Shown piece by piece: positions 1 to 8,539 of a stretch of 64,000 bases of DNA; within the stretch, counting starts at the first letter, position 1; each line of letters begins with the position of its first letter. Origin of the DNA: Trinickia acidisoli (GTDB taxonomy: Bacteria; Pseudomonadota; Gammaproteobacteria; Burkholderiales; Burkholderiaceae); assembly GCF_017315725.1 (NCBI RefSeq), contig NZ_JAFLRG010000002.1, positions 682,001 to 746,000 on the forward strand, given 5' to 3'. A program made the position numbers and the translations under genes. Below the pieces are notes generated by a model. The model searched no databases. It was not told the DNA's origin and worked only from the letters and a program-made list of their open reading frames with translations.

Positions 1-27
1 GGCGAGGGCCCGCGCCCCTGCTGCTGC

Positions 28-51
28 GACTACGACTACGACTACGACTAC
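28..51. repeat. 6-bp tandem repeat (GACTAC x4)
   Basis: Four perfect head-to-tail copies of GACTAC end at the stop codon of the minus-strand gene at 48-440. The copy next to the gene overlaps the stop codon, so changes in copy number would mainly affect the 3' flank. No function is known. Confidence 0.8.
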
Positions 52-440
52 TGGACAATCGTATTTCGGATCGATGCAAGCGCGCTTTGCAGCGCTTGCT
101 CGACGCGTTTCACGAAATCCGAATCGGGGCTCGACAATGCTTCCCGATCCCCGCCTTGCGTCGAGACCACGAGCCGGTGCTTGATGTCCTGCGTGTACCA
201 CGCGAGTATGCCGACGACGATCAGCATCGCACCGAGCGTGAGCGCCGCGCCGGATCTCGACACGCCACCTGCGATCGCGACGGCTAGGCCGGCCAGCGAA
301 AGCGACAGCGGGAGGATTTTGTTTTTTTGAATCGTCTCGATGCGGGCGCCTTGAATCTCGCGCAACGAAAAAATCTGGCCGCCCGCGCTAAGCCCGTTGC
401 GCGTGATCATGACGCCACGCTCGTTGAAAGTGTTATCCAT
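48..440 (-). CDS. DUF6232-like small membrane protein
   Basis: This 130-residue protein has a polar N-terminus of about 40 residues, two closely spaced hydrophobic segments at roughly 44-60 and 65-82, and a hydrophilic C-terminal tail. That layout, with the N-terminal pattern of beta strands leading into two membrane helices, matches small proteins annotated DUF6232 in Burkholderiaceae; the family name is from memory of the pattern. No catalytic motif is visible. It is transcribed alone, with no same-strand neighbour closer than 98 bp. The ATG at 440 gives the full family-like N-terminus but has only a weak ribosome binding site. Role unknown; a small inner-membrane protein is the safe description. 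Confidence 0.6.
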   Translation of the reverse strand: MDNTFNERGVMITRNGLSAGGQIFSLREIQGARIETIQKNKILPLSLSLAGLAVAIAGGVSRSGAALTLGAMLIVVGILAWYTQDIKHRLVVSTQGGDREALSSPDSDFVKRVEQALQSALASIRNTIVQ

Positions 441-537
441 CGAGAGACAGGGGAATGGAGGTGATTGGCCTGCCAGCCTAGCAGAGAACGCGACAACGCG
501 TCATTGGACAATGACGTCGCGGCTTGATTTTTGCAGT

Positions 538-792
538 TCAGCCGACCTCGTCGACATAGACGCGCCCGGGAATATGCGACGCGACGAGCCGCGCAATATC
601 CGTATCGGTATATTCCGCGGGTACGACGCAGCGATGCGAAGGCGCATCCTTGTGCATCGTCCATTCGACTAGCCGGTAGGTGCGCCCCCAGGGACGCTGC
701 ACGGGCGTCGATACGCGGCAGCTTTGGACCGGTAAGGCATGCTCGCGCTTGAGCATCGTGCGCATATGCTTGAACACCGTATCTTCGATCAT
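538..792 (-). CDS. Small hypothetical protein, DUF2866-like
   Basis: This is an 84-residue soluble protein with no signal peptide or membrane segment. The central block, around residues 30-45, runs R-P-W-G-R-T-Y-R-L-V-E-W and is followed by a V-V-P-A-E segment and an A-R-L-V-A helix. It resembles short Burkholderia proteins filed as DUF2866, which is an uncertain recollection. The ATG at 792 is preceded by a purine-rich GGAAACGG. A second reading frame covers the same bases but has arginine-rich composition typical of a shadow. No function can be assigned. Confidence 0.5.
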   Translation of the reverse strand: MIEDTVFKHMRTMLKREHALPVQSCRVSTPVQRPWGRTYRLVEWTMHKDAPSHRCVVPAEYTDTDIARLVASHIPGRVYVDEVG

Positions 793-847
793 GGCCGTTT
801 CCAGTTACGGCACCGCACGGGCCGTGCGGCCGCCACGCGTAGGGGAA

Positions 848-886
848 CAAAAAAACGCCGCCGATGCTCCGGCGGCTCAACAGGGG
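848..886 (-). terminator. Rho-independent terminator without an obvious gene
   Basis: Read on the minus strand, GCCGCCGG, a short loop and CGGCGGC are followed by a run of seven T. This is a textbook intrinsic terminator. No convincing minus-strand coding gene lies upstream of it between here and the plus-strand gene starting at 1084, so it may end a small RNA or a short leader transcript. Confidence 0.6.
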
Positions 887-1083
887 TGGTATGGGCGCAT
901 AGTCGCAGTGCAGAATTAAGCCAAACTTAAGGCGCGGGGCTCGGCGCATCGAGCCGTGTGCCACAAAGAGCGATAACCGCATGAAATAAAAGGATTTGTA
1001 TGCGCCGTGGCATGCGCTCGTGTATCACGGCGTTACACCTATTCACCCATACGCTCCGTAACCTTTGATCGAGAGGTGTTCCC

Positions 1084-2076
1084 ATGGCGTTCTATCAGTG
1101 CCCGCGGTGCATGAAGAAATTTGCCGACAACAGGGATATGACACTCCTCTGTCCGTTTTGCCATTGCCGCGTGTTGCCGCATCGCGGCCCAGCGCCGCTC
1201 AATCTTTGCAGAACCGCATTGTTGGCAACGCGTTCGCCTTCCCTGCCTGTGCCGTTGACAGAACGGCTTTCGTTCCATTTGATCCCGCTCACCGCCGATA
1301 ACGTTGTGTTCTGGAAAACCTACGTCTGCGCGATGCGAATGATCGTGCTGAACGTGAATTTCAGTCGAGAGATGAAGGACGGTTGGGTCCAGGCCGTGAA
1401 AGGGTTTTTAGATGCGCTCACCGCTTTCGATAGGACGCCCGAAAGCCAAGTCTGGGTTGCCGCTGCAACCTACGGCCCGATCGCACAGCATACTTTTGCC
1501 CGGTCGGCCGTGAACATCGAGATGTGCATGACGGTGACAACCCATCGGGACGTTCCGTTCACAACGCACATGGGCATCTTCCGATCGCCGCTCCGGCACT
1601 TGACGATAGCGTCCCTCGAGCCGCTGCAGCGTCAGAACATGTTTCGCGTCAACGAGATCGTTGCCCTGTTGCTGCGTGACCTGTCCTTTTTGCGATCCAC
1701 GAGCAATCTTTCGGGCCAGTTGCACGCTTTCGCGGCCAAACGCTGCTTGCAGGACTGTCATCGGGGTGTCGAGAAGCGCTACATGATCACGGCGCCTTTG
1801 AAAAAGATGTTGGAAATCATGATCAGGAAATACGGCGCCGACGCGACCCGAGATATCCGATATGCATGCGTGGGTCAGGACGCACGCGTGACCGTCGGTG
1901 ACAGTGTGTTCAATTTCAGAGAACGTGCGTTGCGTACCTATGTATGGCTCTTCTCGCTGGCCGACCTGGACGGGGATAGACCCAAGATCGCGATCGACAT
2001 TCGAGCGTTGGCCGCATCGACGGACGAGCACAGGCGCGTCGAAGCGGTGCTCGACTGGCTCGATAAATGGTCGTGA
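1084..2076 (+). CDS. Hypothetical protein with N-terminal zinc ribbon
   Basis: The 330-residue product begins with C6-x2-C9 and C23-x2-C26, a treble-clef or zinc-ribbon spacing that probably binds one zinc ion. The rest is a mixed alpha/beta region with no motif I recognise, no signal peptide and no membrane helix. A clear GAGAGG ribosome binding site precedes the ATG. Base composition is less GC-rich than most neighbours (many AT-ending codons), which hints at later acquisition. It stands alone between two minus-strand genes. The zinc ribbon could support nucleic-acid or protein binding, but the function is unknown. Confidence 0.7.
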   Translation: MAFYQCPRCMKKFADNRDMTLLCPFCHCRVLPHRGPAPLNLCRTALLATRSPSLPVPLTERLSFHLIPLTADNVVFWKTYVCAMRMIVLNVNFSREMKDGWVQAVKGFLDALTAFDRTPESQVWVAAATYGPIAQHTFARSAVNIEMCMTVTTHRDVPFTTHMGIFRSPLRHLTIASLEPLQRQNMFRVNEIVALLLRDLSFLRSTSNLSGQLHAFAAKRCLQDCHRGVEKRYMITAPLKKMLEIMIRKYGADATRDIRYACVGQDARVTVGDSVFNFRERALRTYVWLFSLADLDGDRPKIAIDIRALAASTDEHRRVEAVLDWLDKWS

Positions 2077-2127
2077 AGGCAGTGCGCTTAGTAGGCGTAC
2101 TGACGCTGCGAAAGAGGTACGTTGGGC

Positions 2128-3243
2128 TCAGGCCGACAGCAAACTGCCGCTGCGCAAGGGTGTCGTACCCGCGATCCGGGCGACTTCCATGCCGGCAGTG
2201 GCAAAGCGGGTTCGATGTCGAGCATAAAGGACGCCTGACGTGCCGGCCCTGACCGTTTCGACACGATCGGTCAGCGGATCGACGATGTCGGCGACGTCTT
2301 GGCCTTTTTCGATCCGGATGCCGGCCGGTACGCGGAATACGAGTACGCCGGAGATCGGCGAGATCAGCGGCTCGGTGCCCGCGAGCGGCGTAGCGGGGAA
2401 GGCGAGCGGCGGCAGGTGCGCCGGCGTGCCCTCGATGAGCGCGCGATGCGTCAGATACTCGACGATCGCTTGCGAGTCGTGCTCGGCGTGCGCGTAGGAA
2501 ACGTCGGCTTGGCCGCGCAGCTCGACGGTGACCGAAATCGAGCCGTTGGGAATCGGGAAGCGGTTGCCGAAGCGTGCGCGCAACTCCGACCAGCAGAAGC
2601 TGTGGATTTCGTCGAACGGATTGCCGACCGAATTGAGCGCGAGCAACGACGCCTTCGCATCGAGGTAGCGCGAGAGCGGTTCGACGTCGGACCACAGATC
2701 GGGGTTCGTGTAGAGATGCATCGCACCTTCGAAGTCGCAATGCAGATCGAGCACGATGTCGGCATCGTGCGACAGGCATTGCAGCGCAAGCCGTTGCGAT
2801 TCGAGTTCGGTGCGTGGCGTTTGCGCCGCGAGCGCTTCGCGCATCGTCGTGCGTACCGCCTGAAGATTGGCGGCGGCATCGCCGGTCAAGCGGCCTTCGA
2901 TGCGGGGGATCACGAGCGCGGCGAGATCGTAGAAGTTGCGGTTGAAATTCGTCGCCGTGTTCGTTTCGAAGCGGCCGATCATTTGTCCGAGCACGTGTTG
3001 ATTGAGCCCGATCGGATTCGGCACCGGCACGACGACGATCTCGGCGCGCAGCTTGCCCGCGGCTTCCAAGGCGGCCAGCTTGCGCCGCAGCTCCCAGGCG
3101 ACGAGCATGCCCGGCAACTCGTCGGCATGCAGCGACGATTGCACGTAGACCTTTTGGCCGCCCTCAGGGCCGTAATGAAAGCTCGTCAACGTGCGCTCGG
3201 TGCCGAGCGAGGGGGCAATCAACGGATGGATCTTCTTTTGCAT
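2128..3243 (-). CDS. AstE/aspartoacylase-family zinc deacylase
   Basis: The 371-residue protein belongs to the M14-like succinylglutamate desuccinylase/aspartoacylase group, which hydrolyses an N-acyl group from an amino acid using one zinc ion. The zinc-ligand pattern is visible as H39-x2-E42 and H168 in a D-L-H-C-D context. The C-terminal region from about 270 has the V-x-x-P-x-x-G beta-domain typical of this family. It lies downstream of a basic amino acid binding protein and gabDT on the same strand, but a terminator at 3345-3377 separates them. The substrate may be an acylated arginine, ornithine or related compound. It is longer and more divergent than AstE of the arginine succinyltransferase pathway, and no other ast genes are present. 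Confidence 0.8.
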   Translation of the reverse strand: MQKKIHPLIAPSLGTERTLTSFHYGPEGGQKVYVQSSLHADELPGMLVAWELRRKLAALEAAGKLRAEIVVVPVPNPIGLNQHVLGQMIGRFETNTATNFNRNFYDLAALVIPRIEGRLTGDAAANLQAVRTTMREALAAQTPRTELESQRLALQCLSHDADIVLDLHCDFEGAMHLYTNPDLWSDVEPLSRYLDAKASLLALNSVGNPFDEIHSFCWSELRARFGNRFPIPNGSISVTVELRGQADVSYAHAEHDSQAIVEYLTHRALIEGTPAHLPPLAFPATPLAGTEPLISPISGVLVFRVPAGIRIEKGQDVADIVDPLTDRVETVRAGTSGVLYARHRTRFATAGMEVARIAGTTPLRSGSLLSA

Positions 3244-3344
3244 AACGATTCTCGGCGCCGTTCATGCACGCCATGCCGCGAGGGATGGGTGTTCGATTGT
3301 ACGTCGGCGCGGGGCGGTGTTCTAAGTGCGAAGCGACACGCAAT

Positions 3345-3377
3345 ATAAAAAAGGCTCCGGTTTGACGCGGAGCCTTT
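3345..3377 (-). terminator. Intrinsic terminator after the binding-protein gene
   Basis: The perfect 7-bp stem GGCTCCG (3353-3359) / CGGAGCC (3368-3374) has an 8-base loop. On the minus strand it is followed by a run of six T, ending the transcript of the gene at 3418-4188. Confidence 0.85.
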
Positions 3378-3417
3378 GGTGTGGCGGTGCTCGGGCGCAG
3401 CCGCGCCCGGTTGGCGA

Positions 3418-4188
3418 TCAGCCCTTCGGAGCGACGTCGAAGTCGAAATACTTCGCTTCCAGCTTCTTGTAGGTGCCGTCGTGCATCATGCCGTCGATGG
3501 CTTGGTCGATGTCGGCCTTCAGATCGGTATCGTCCTTACGCAGGCCAATCGCGGCCGCGCCCGAGGGGATCGGTTGGCCGGCCTGCGCGAAGTCCTTGCC
3601 GCGCGGCGTCTTCAAGAAGCCGAGCTCCGCTTGCACTTGGTCTTGCAAGGCGGCGTCGAGGCGGCCCGATTGCAGATCTTGGTAGACCTGGTCTTGGTTC
3701 TGGTAGGGAACGACCTTCACGCCCTTCGGTTCCCAGTTCTGCTTGGCGTACGTTTCCTGAATCGTACCCTGCTCGACGCCAACCGATTTGCCCTTGAGCG
3801 AATCGGCCGTCGGCAGCAGGCCCGAGCCCTTTTTCGCGACGAGCGCCGTCGGCGTATCGAACAGCGGCTTCGAGAAAGCGATTTGTTCTTCGCGTTGCGG
3901 CGTGATCGTCATCGACGACAGCACGCCGTCGAACTTCTTGGCCTTCAGCGCGGGGATCATGCCGTCGAAGTCGTTCTCGACCCAAACGCATTTCGCATGC
4001 AGACGGCGGCAGATCTCGTTGCCGAGATCGATATCGAAGCCGACGACCTTGCCGTTCGGCGCTTTCGATTCAAAGGGGGCGTAGCTCGCGTCGACACCGA
4101 AACGGATGGTCTTCCAGTCTTTCGCTTGCGCCACGCCGGCCGAGACGGCGAGCGTGGCGATGGTCACGGCGGCTAACAATTTTTTCAC
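3418..4188 (-). CDS. Basic amino acid ABC transporter substrate-binding protein (ArgT/HisJ type)
   Basis: The product is a 256-residue periplasmic binding protein. The start is taken as GTG at 4188, because GAGGAGT lies just upstream and the first residues form a classic signal peptide (V-K-K-L-L-A-A-V... cut after A-Q-A). The mature protein has the family hallmarks F-G-V-D-A-S-Y-A-P-F near its start, a G-F-D-I-D-L-G-N-E-I segment and an S-M-T-I-T-P-x-R hinge. Known members bind lysine, arginine, ornithine or histidine. No permease or ATPase gene is adjacent, so partners must lie elsewhere. It is downstream of gabT and gabD on the same strand with a 205-bp gap, which suggests a link to arginine, polyamine or GABA use. 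Confidence 0.85.
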   Translation of the reverse strand: MKKLLAAVTIATLAVSAGVAQAKDWKTIRFGVDASYAPFESKAPNGKVVGFDIDLGNEICRRLHAKCVWVENDFDGMIPALKAKKFDGVLSSMTITPQREEQIAFSKPLFDTPTALVAKKGSGLLPTADSLKGKSVGVEQGTIQETYAKQNWEPKGVKVVPYQNQDQVYQDLQSGRLDAALQDQVQAELGFLKTPRGKDFAQAGQPIPSGAAAIGLRKDDTDLKADIDQAIDGMMHDGTYKKLEAKYFDFDVAPKG

Positions 4189-4393
4189 GTTGACTCCTCG
4201 AGTAGTTCGATCGACCCCAATGCGGCGGCTGTCGCATCGAGGCGCCGTTCCGCATGGCAGGGCGGCCGATGGTTGTCCCATGCTGCCGTGCTCCGGCAGC
4301 GCGGCGCAAAGCATACCGCACCAAAATAAGGCGCTGCTAGTAAACCACCGGATGCCGAGCGAATGCAACATCTCGAAAAGCGGGCGATTGGAT

Positions 4394-5860
4394 TTAAAGC
4401 CCCATGCACAAATACTTGACGACGACGTATTCGTCGATGCCGTAATGCGATCCTTCGCGTCCGAGGCCTGATTGCTTGACGCCGCCGAACGGCGCGACCT
4501 CGTTCGAGACGATGCCTGTGTTGATGCCGACCATGCCGTACTCGAGCGCTTCGGCCACCCGCCAAACCCGGCCTATGTCACGGCTGTAGAAGTAGGCGGC
4601 GAGGCCGAACTCGGTATCGTTGGCGAAGCGCACCACTTCGTCGTCGCTCGAGAATTTGAACAACGGCGCCACGGGGCCGAACGTTTCTTCCTTCGCGAGT
4701 TTCATGGCCGACGTGGCGCCGGCCAGCACGGTCGGCTCGAAGAAGTTGTGGCCGAGCGCATGCCGCTTGCCGCCCGTCACGACTTTTGCGCCCTTCGACA
4801 GCGCATCGGCGATGTGCGCCTCGACTTTCAACAAGGCCGCCTCGTTGATGAGCGGGCCTTGGGTCACGCCGGGCTCGGTGCCGCGGCCGACCTTCAATTG
4901 TTCGACGGCCGCGCGCAGCTTGGCGGCGAACGCGTCGAACACCTTTTCGTGCACGTAGAAGCGGTTCGCACAGACGCAGGTCTGCCCGCTGTTGCGATAC
5001 TTCGACGCGATGGCGCCGACCACGGCCGCATCGAGATCCGCGTCGTCGAACACGATGAACGGCGCGTTGCCGCCGAGTTCGAGCGAGACCTTCTTGACCG
5101 TCGGCGCGCATTGGGACATCAACAGCCGGCCGACGGCCGTCGAGCCCGTAAACGAGAGTTTGCGTACGAGCGCGTTGCTTGTCATCTCGGCGCCGATCGC
5201 CTTCGGTTCGCCCGTTATGACACTCAGGACGCCGGCCGGCACGCCGGCGCGCTCGGCCAGCACGGCGAGCGCCAGCGCCGACAACGGCGTGGCCTCGGCC
5301 GGCTTGACGACGAACGGGCATCCGGCCGCCAACGCAGGGCCGACCTTGCGGGTGATCATCGCGGCCGGGAAGTTCCACGGCGTGATGGCGGCGCAGACAC
5401 CGATCGGCTCCTTCACGACGACAAGGCGCTTGTCGTTCGTCGGGCTCGGAATCGTGTCGCCGTAGACGCGCTTCGCTTCCTCGCCGAACCATTCGAGAAA
5501 CGATGCGGCGTACTGGATCTCGCCCTTCGCTTCGGCAAGCGGTTTGCCTTGTTCGGCCGTCATGATGGCGGCGAGGTCGTCGGCATTGGCGAGCAAGAGC
5601 TCATACCACTTGCGCAACACGGCCGCGCGCGCTTTGGCCGGTTGCGCACGCCACGCGGCCCAAGCCGCGTTTGCCGCTTCGATTGCACGCCGCGTTTCGG
5701 CCGCACCCATTTCAGGTACCGTCGCCAGCACGCGGCCCGTGGCCGGGTTGCGCACTTCGAACGTGGCGCCGCTGTCGGCGTCTTGCCAGCTTCCGGCGAT
5801 GAATGCCTTCGTTTTCAGCAACGAAGGGTCTTTCAGATCGATCGGTTCGATGTTCTGCAT
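4394..5860 (-). CDS. gabD: NADP-type succinate-semialdehyde dehydrogenase GabD
   Basis: This 488-residue aldehyde dehydrogenase oxidises succinate semialdehyde to succinate, the second step of GABA breakdown, in the cytoplasm. Visible hallmarks are P-W-N-F-P around 161-165, F-T-G-S-T at 237-241, the general base E261 in L-E-L-G-G, and the nucleophile C295 in G-Q-T-C-V-C. Length and motifs match GabD closely. The ATG at 5860 has TTGGAG upstream. It follows gabT by 46 bp and the two are almost certainly co-transcribed. Confidence 0.92.
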   Translation of the reverse strand: MQNIEPIDLKDPSLLKTKAFIAGSWQDADSGATFEVRNPATGRVLATVPEMGAAETRRAIEAANAAWAAWRAQPAKARAAVLRKWYELLLANADDLAAIMTAEQGKPLAEAKGEIQYAASFLEWFGEEAKRVYGDTIPSPTNDKRLVVVKEPIGVCAAITPWNFPAAMITRKVGPALAAGCPFVVKPAEATPLSALALAVLAERAGVPAGVLSVITGEPKAIGAEMTSNALVRKLSFTGSTAVGRLLMSQCAPTVKKVSLELGGNAPFIVFDDADLDAAVVGAIASKYRNSGQTCVCANRFYVHEKVFDAFAAKLRAAVEQLKVGRGTEPGVTQGPLINEAALLKVEAHIADALSKGAKVVTGGKRHALGHNFFEPTVLAGATSAMKLAKEETFGPVAPLFKFSSDDEVVRFANDTEFGLAAYFYSRDIGRVWRVAEALEYGMVGINTGIVSNEVAPFGGVKQSGLGREGSHYGIDEYVVVKYLCMGL

Positions 5861-5906
5861 GTCAGTTCAACTCCAACGGTGAATCGGCAGGGCGGAAGCA
5901 AACAGC

Positions 5907-7190
5907 TTACGCCATCGCACCGACGCTTTCCTTCAAGGCTTCCTCGAGCAGGCCGAGTGCGTCGTCGAACACGGATGTCTCGATGGTGAGCGGAAACAGG
6001 AAGCGGATGACGTTGCCGTAAGTGCCGCAGACGAGCAGCAGTAGGCCACGCTCGAGCGCGTGCGCCTGCACGCGCTTGACGAATGCGGCGTCGGGCGTGC
6101 GCGTGCCGGGTTGCAGAAACTCGGCGGCGACCATCGCGCCTGGGCCGCGGATATCCGCAAGCTGCGGAATGTCGGTGCGCAACGCTTCAAGACGCGCTTT
6201 GAGTGTGTCGCCGAGCCGCGTGGCACGTTCGCAGAGCCGTTCTTCGTCGATGATGTCGAGCACGGCATGCGCCGAGGCCAGTGCAAGGGGATTGCCGGCG
6301 TAGGTGCCGCCAAGGCCGCCGGGCGCCGCGGCATCCATCAAATCGGCGCGGCCGACGACCCCCGACAGCGGCATGCCGCCCGCCAAGCTTTTCGCCATCG
6401 TGATCAGATCGGCGGCGACGTCGTAGTGTTGCATCGCAAAAAGCTGGCCTGTGCGGGCGAAACCCGTTTGCACCTCGTCGGCGATGAGGACGATTCCGTG
6501 CTCGTCGCAGAGGCGGCGCAGGCCCCGCACGAATTCGGGCGGCGCGACGTTGAAACCGCCTTCGCCTTGCACGGGCTCGAAGACGATGGCCGCAACGCGA
6601 ATCGGCTCGATGTCCGCTTTCAGCAGCGTTTCGACGGCATGCAGCGCATCGGCCGTCGTGACGCCGTGGACGCGATTCGGAAACGGCGCGTGGTAGACGT
6701 CGGACGGGAACGGGCCGAATCCGACTTTGTACGGGGCGACCTTCCCCGTGAGCGCCATGCCCATCAGCGTGCGCCCGTGAAACCCGCCGGCAAACGCGAT
6801 CACGCCAGGGCGGCCCGTCGCGGCGCGGGCGATCTTCACGGCATTCTCGACGGCTTCGGCGCCGGTGGTGAAGAATGCTGTTTTCTTTGGAGACGTGCCG
6901 GGCGCGCGGGCGTTGATCTTTTCCGCAAGCTCCACGTAGGATGCGTACGGCACGACCTGGTAAGCCGTGTGCGTGAAGCGCGCCAATTGCGCTTCAATGG
7001 CGGCGACGATGCGAGGATGGCGGTGTCCCGTGTTCAATACGGCGATGCCCGCGGCGAAGTCGATGAAGCGGCGGCCCTCGACATCCCAGAGCTCGGCGTT
7101 TTCGGCGCGTGCCGCGTAGAAGTCGCACATCACGCCGACGCCGCGCGGCGTGGCGGCATCCTTGCGAGCCTGCAGGTCGGAATTCTTCAC
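5907..7190 (-). CDS. gabT: 4-aminobutyrate--2-oxoglutarate transaminase GabT
   Basis: This 427-residue class III PLP aminotransferase moves the amino group of GABA to 2-oxoglutarate, giving succinate semialdehyde and glutamate. The PLP lysine is K267 in M-A-K-S-L-A-G-G; the cofactor aspartate is in I-A-D-E-V-Q-T-G-F near 236-244; G-F-H-G-R-T lies near 136-141. The start codon is GTG, supported by GGAGAACACC immediately upstream. It heads the gabT-gabD pair. The usual neighbouring GntR/MocR regulator GabR is absent, so its control is not clear from the sequence. Confidence 0.92.
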   Translation of the reverse strand: MKNSDLQARKDAATPRGVGVMCDFYAARAENAELWDVEGRRFIDFAAGIAVLNTGHRHPRIVAAIEAQLARFTHTAYQVVPYASYVELAEKINARAPGTSPKKTAFFTTGAEAVENAVKIARAATGRPGVIAFAGGFHGRTLMGMALTGKVAPYKVGFGPFPSDVYHAPFPNRVHGVTTADALHAVETLLKADIEPIRVAAIVFEPVQGEGGFNVAPPEFVRGLRRLCDEHGIVLIADEVQTGFARTGQLFAMQHYDVAADLITMAKSLAGGMPLSGVVGRADLMDAAAPGGLGGTYAGNPLALASAHAVLDIIDEERLCERATRLGDTLKARLEALRTDIPQLADIRGPGAMVAAEFLQPGTRTPDAAFVKRVQAHALERGLLLLVCGTYGNVIRFLFPLTIETSVFDDALGLLEEALKESVGAMA

Positions 7191-7498
7191 GGTGTTCTCC
7201 TCGTCTTGCCGGATCGATGGTGGCTGGGTCGGCGGGTGCTCCGGCCGGCTCGGTACGGCGACTATAGCCAGCTTTGGCTCTTAGATTTAGAGCCATTTCC
7301 GCGAAAAAGAGAGGACCACTTTGTCTGCTGCCTTGGGTTGTGCGCAGCCGGATTGAGCGTCGATCTCTTCGATGCCTTCGGTGCGATATCGAGAAAAACG
7401 TGCGCGCGAGGCGCTAAAAATCGTAGAAAACGACCTATATTGAGTGAGTCTTCCGCGGCGCCGGCCGCCCCCTTCGATCGACGCTCGGGTTGCAAGCA
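7191..7498. other. Divergent intergenic region gabT / M14 peptidase
   Basis: About 300 bp lie between two divergently read genes and must contain promoters for both. I see no strong inverted repeat or regulator gene here. Confidence 0.5.
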
Positions 7499-8539
7499 AT
7501 GACAGCCGTCCTTCCCTCGTTGCCCAAGACCACGTTCGCCGAATACGAGGAATTGAAGGCGATTCTGGACGCGGGCAGTCGACGCATGGCCGTGCGCGCC
7601 GTGTCCGAAGTGAGCGCCGGCGGTCACGCATTTCCGATCTACGTCGCCACGCTCGGCTCGCTCGACCCTCAGGTGCCGGCCATCGGTTTTTTCGCGGGCA
7701 TCCACGGGCTCGAACGCATCGGCACGCAGTTGCTGCTCGACTACATGCGTTCGCTCGTGGCCCGGCTCGAATGGGACGCGTTGCTGCAAGAACAATTGCG
7801 CGGGATCCGGCTCGTCTTCATGCCGATCGTCAATCCCGGTGGCATGTGGGCCATGACGCGCTCGAATCCCAACGGTGTCGACCTCATGCGCAACGCGCCG
7901 CAAAATGCGGAAGGACGCGTGCCGTTTCTGGCCGGCGGCCAGCGCATCGGGCCTTGGCTGCCTTGGTATCGCGGCGCGAGCGGTGCGCCGATGGAGCTCG
8001 AAGCCGCTACACTGCTGCGTGTCGTGGAGGAAGAACTGCTGTCGCGGCCGCTCAGTTTCGCGCTCGATTGCCATTCGGGCTACGGCTTTCGCGACAGCAT
8101 CTGGTTTCCTTACGCGAAGTCGACGAAACACATCGCGCATTTGCCGGAGATGTTCGTGCTCAAGGCCATGTTCGAGCAAGCGCATCCGCATCACGGCTAT
8201 TTGTTTGGGCCGCAGAGCATGCAGTACCTCGCTCACGGCGATCTGTGGGATTGCGCGTACGACAAGCGCCGCGCGCCGTCGATCTTCCTGCCGCTCACGC
8301 TCGAGCTCGGCTCGTGGCTTTGGATCAAGAAGAATCCGCTGCAGATCTTGCGGCGCGAGGGCATGTTCAATCCCATCAAAGCGCATCGCACGGAGCGCGT
8401 GCTGCGGCGTCATACGAACCTGCTGGACTTCCTTGCACGCGCCGCGTATGCAGCGCGGCGTTGGCTGCCGTGCGGCGCAAGCCGCGATCGGTTGATGACG
8501 TGCGCGGTCGAGTATTGGTACCGCAGGCGGCGAGCATGA
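7499..8539 (+). CDS. M14-family zinc carboxypeptidase-like protein
   Basis: The product is about 346 residues from the ATG at 7499; a TTG at 7490 in the same frame is a less likely start. It shows the M14 zinc ligands as H69-x2-E72 within F-F-A-G-I-H-G-L-E, and a later D-C-H-S-G histidine. N-P-x-G-M-W and a conserved C-terminal L-x-L-E-L-G-S segment support an active metallopeptidase fold. There is no signal peptide, so it should act in the cytoplasm on peptides or acyl amino acids. Its stop overlaps the start of the next gene as ATGA, so the two are translationally coupled. Confidence 0.82.
   Translation: MTAVLPSLPKTTFAEYEELKAILDAGSRRMAVRAVSEVSAGGHAFPIYVATLGSLDPQVPAIGFFAGIHGLERIGTQLLLDYMRSLVARLEWDALLQEQLRGIRLVFMPIVNPGGMWAMTRSNPNGVDLMRNAPQNAEGRVPFLAGGQRIGPWLPWYRGASGAPMELEAATLLRVVEEELLSRPLSFALDCHSGYGFRDSIWFPYAKSTKHIAHLPEMFVLKAMFEQAHPHHGYLFGPQSMQYLAHGDLWDCAYDKRRAPSIFLPLTLELGSWLWIKKNPLQILRREGMFNPIKAHRTERVLRRHTNLLDFLARAAYAARRWLPCGASRDRLMTCAVEYWYRRRRA

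Noticed and set aside
407..982. 191-codon open frame on the minus strand covering the small hypothetical gene and the orphan terminator
   Set aside because: Arg/His/Cys-rich composition, runs through a strong intrinsic terminator and shows no family pattern.
2299..3348. 349-codon plus-strand frame opposite the AstE-like gene
   Set aside because: Arg-rich shadow frame of a high-GC gene; the opposite strand has clear zinc-ligand motifs.
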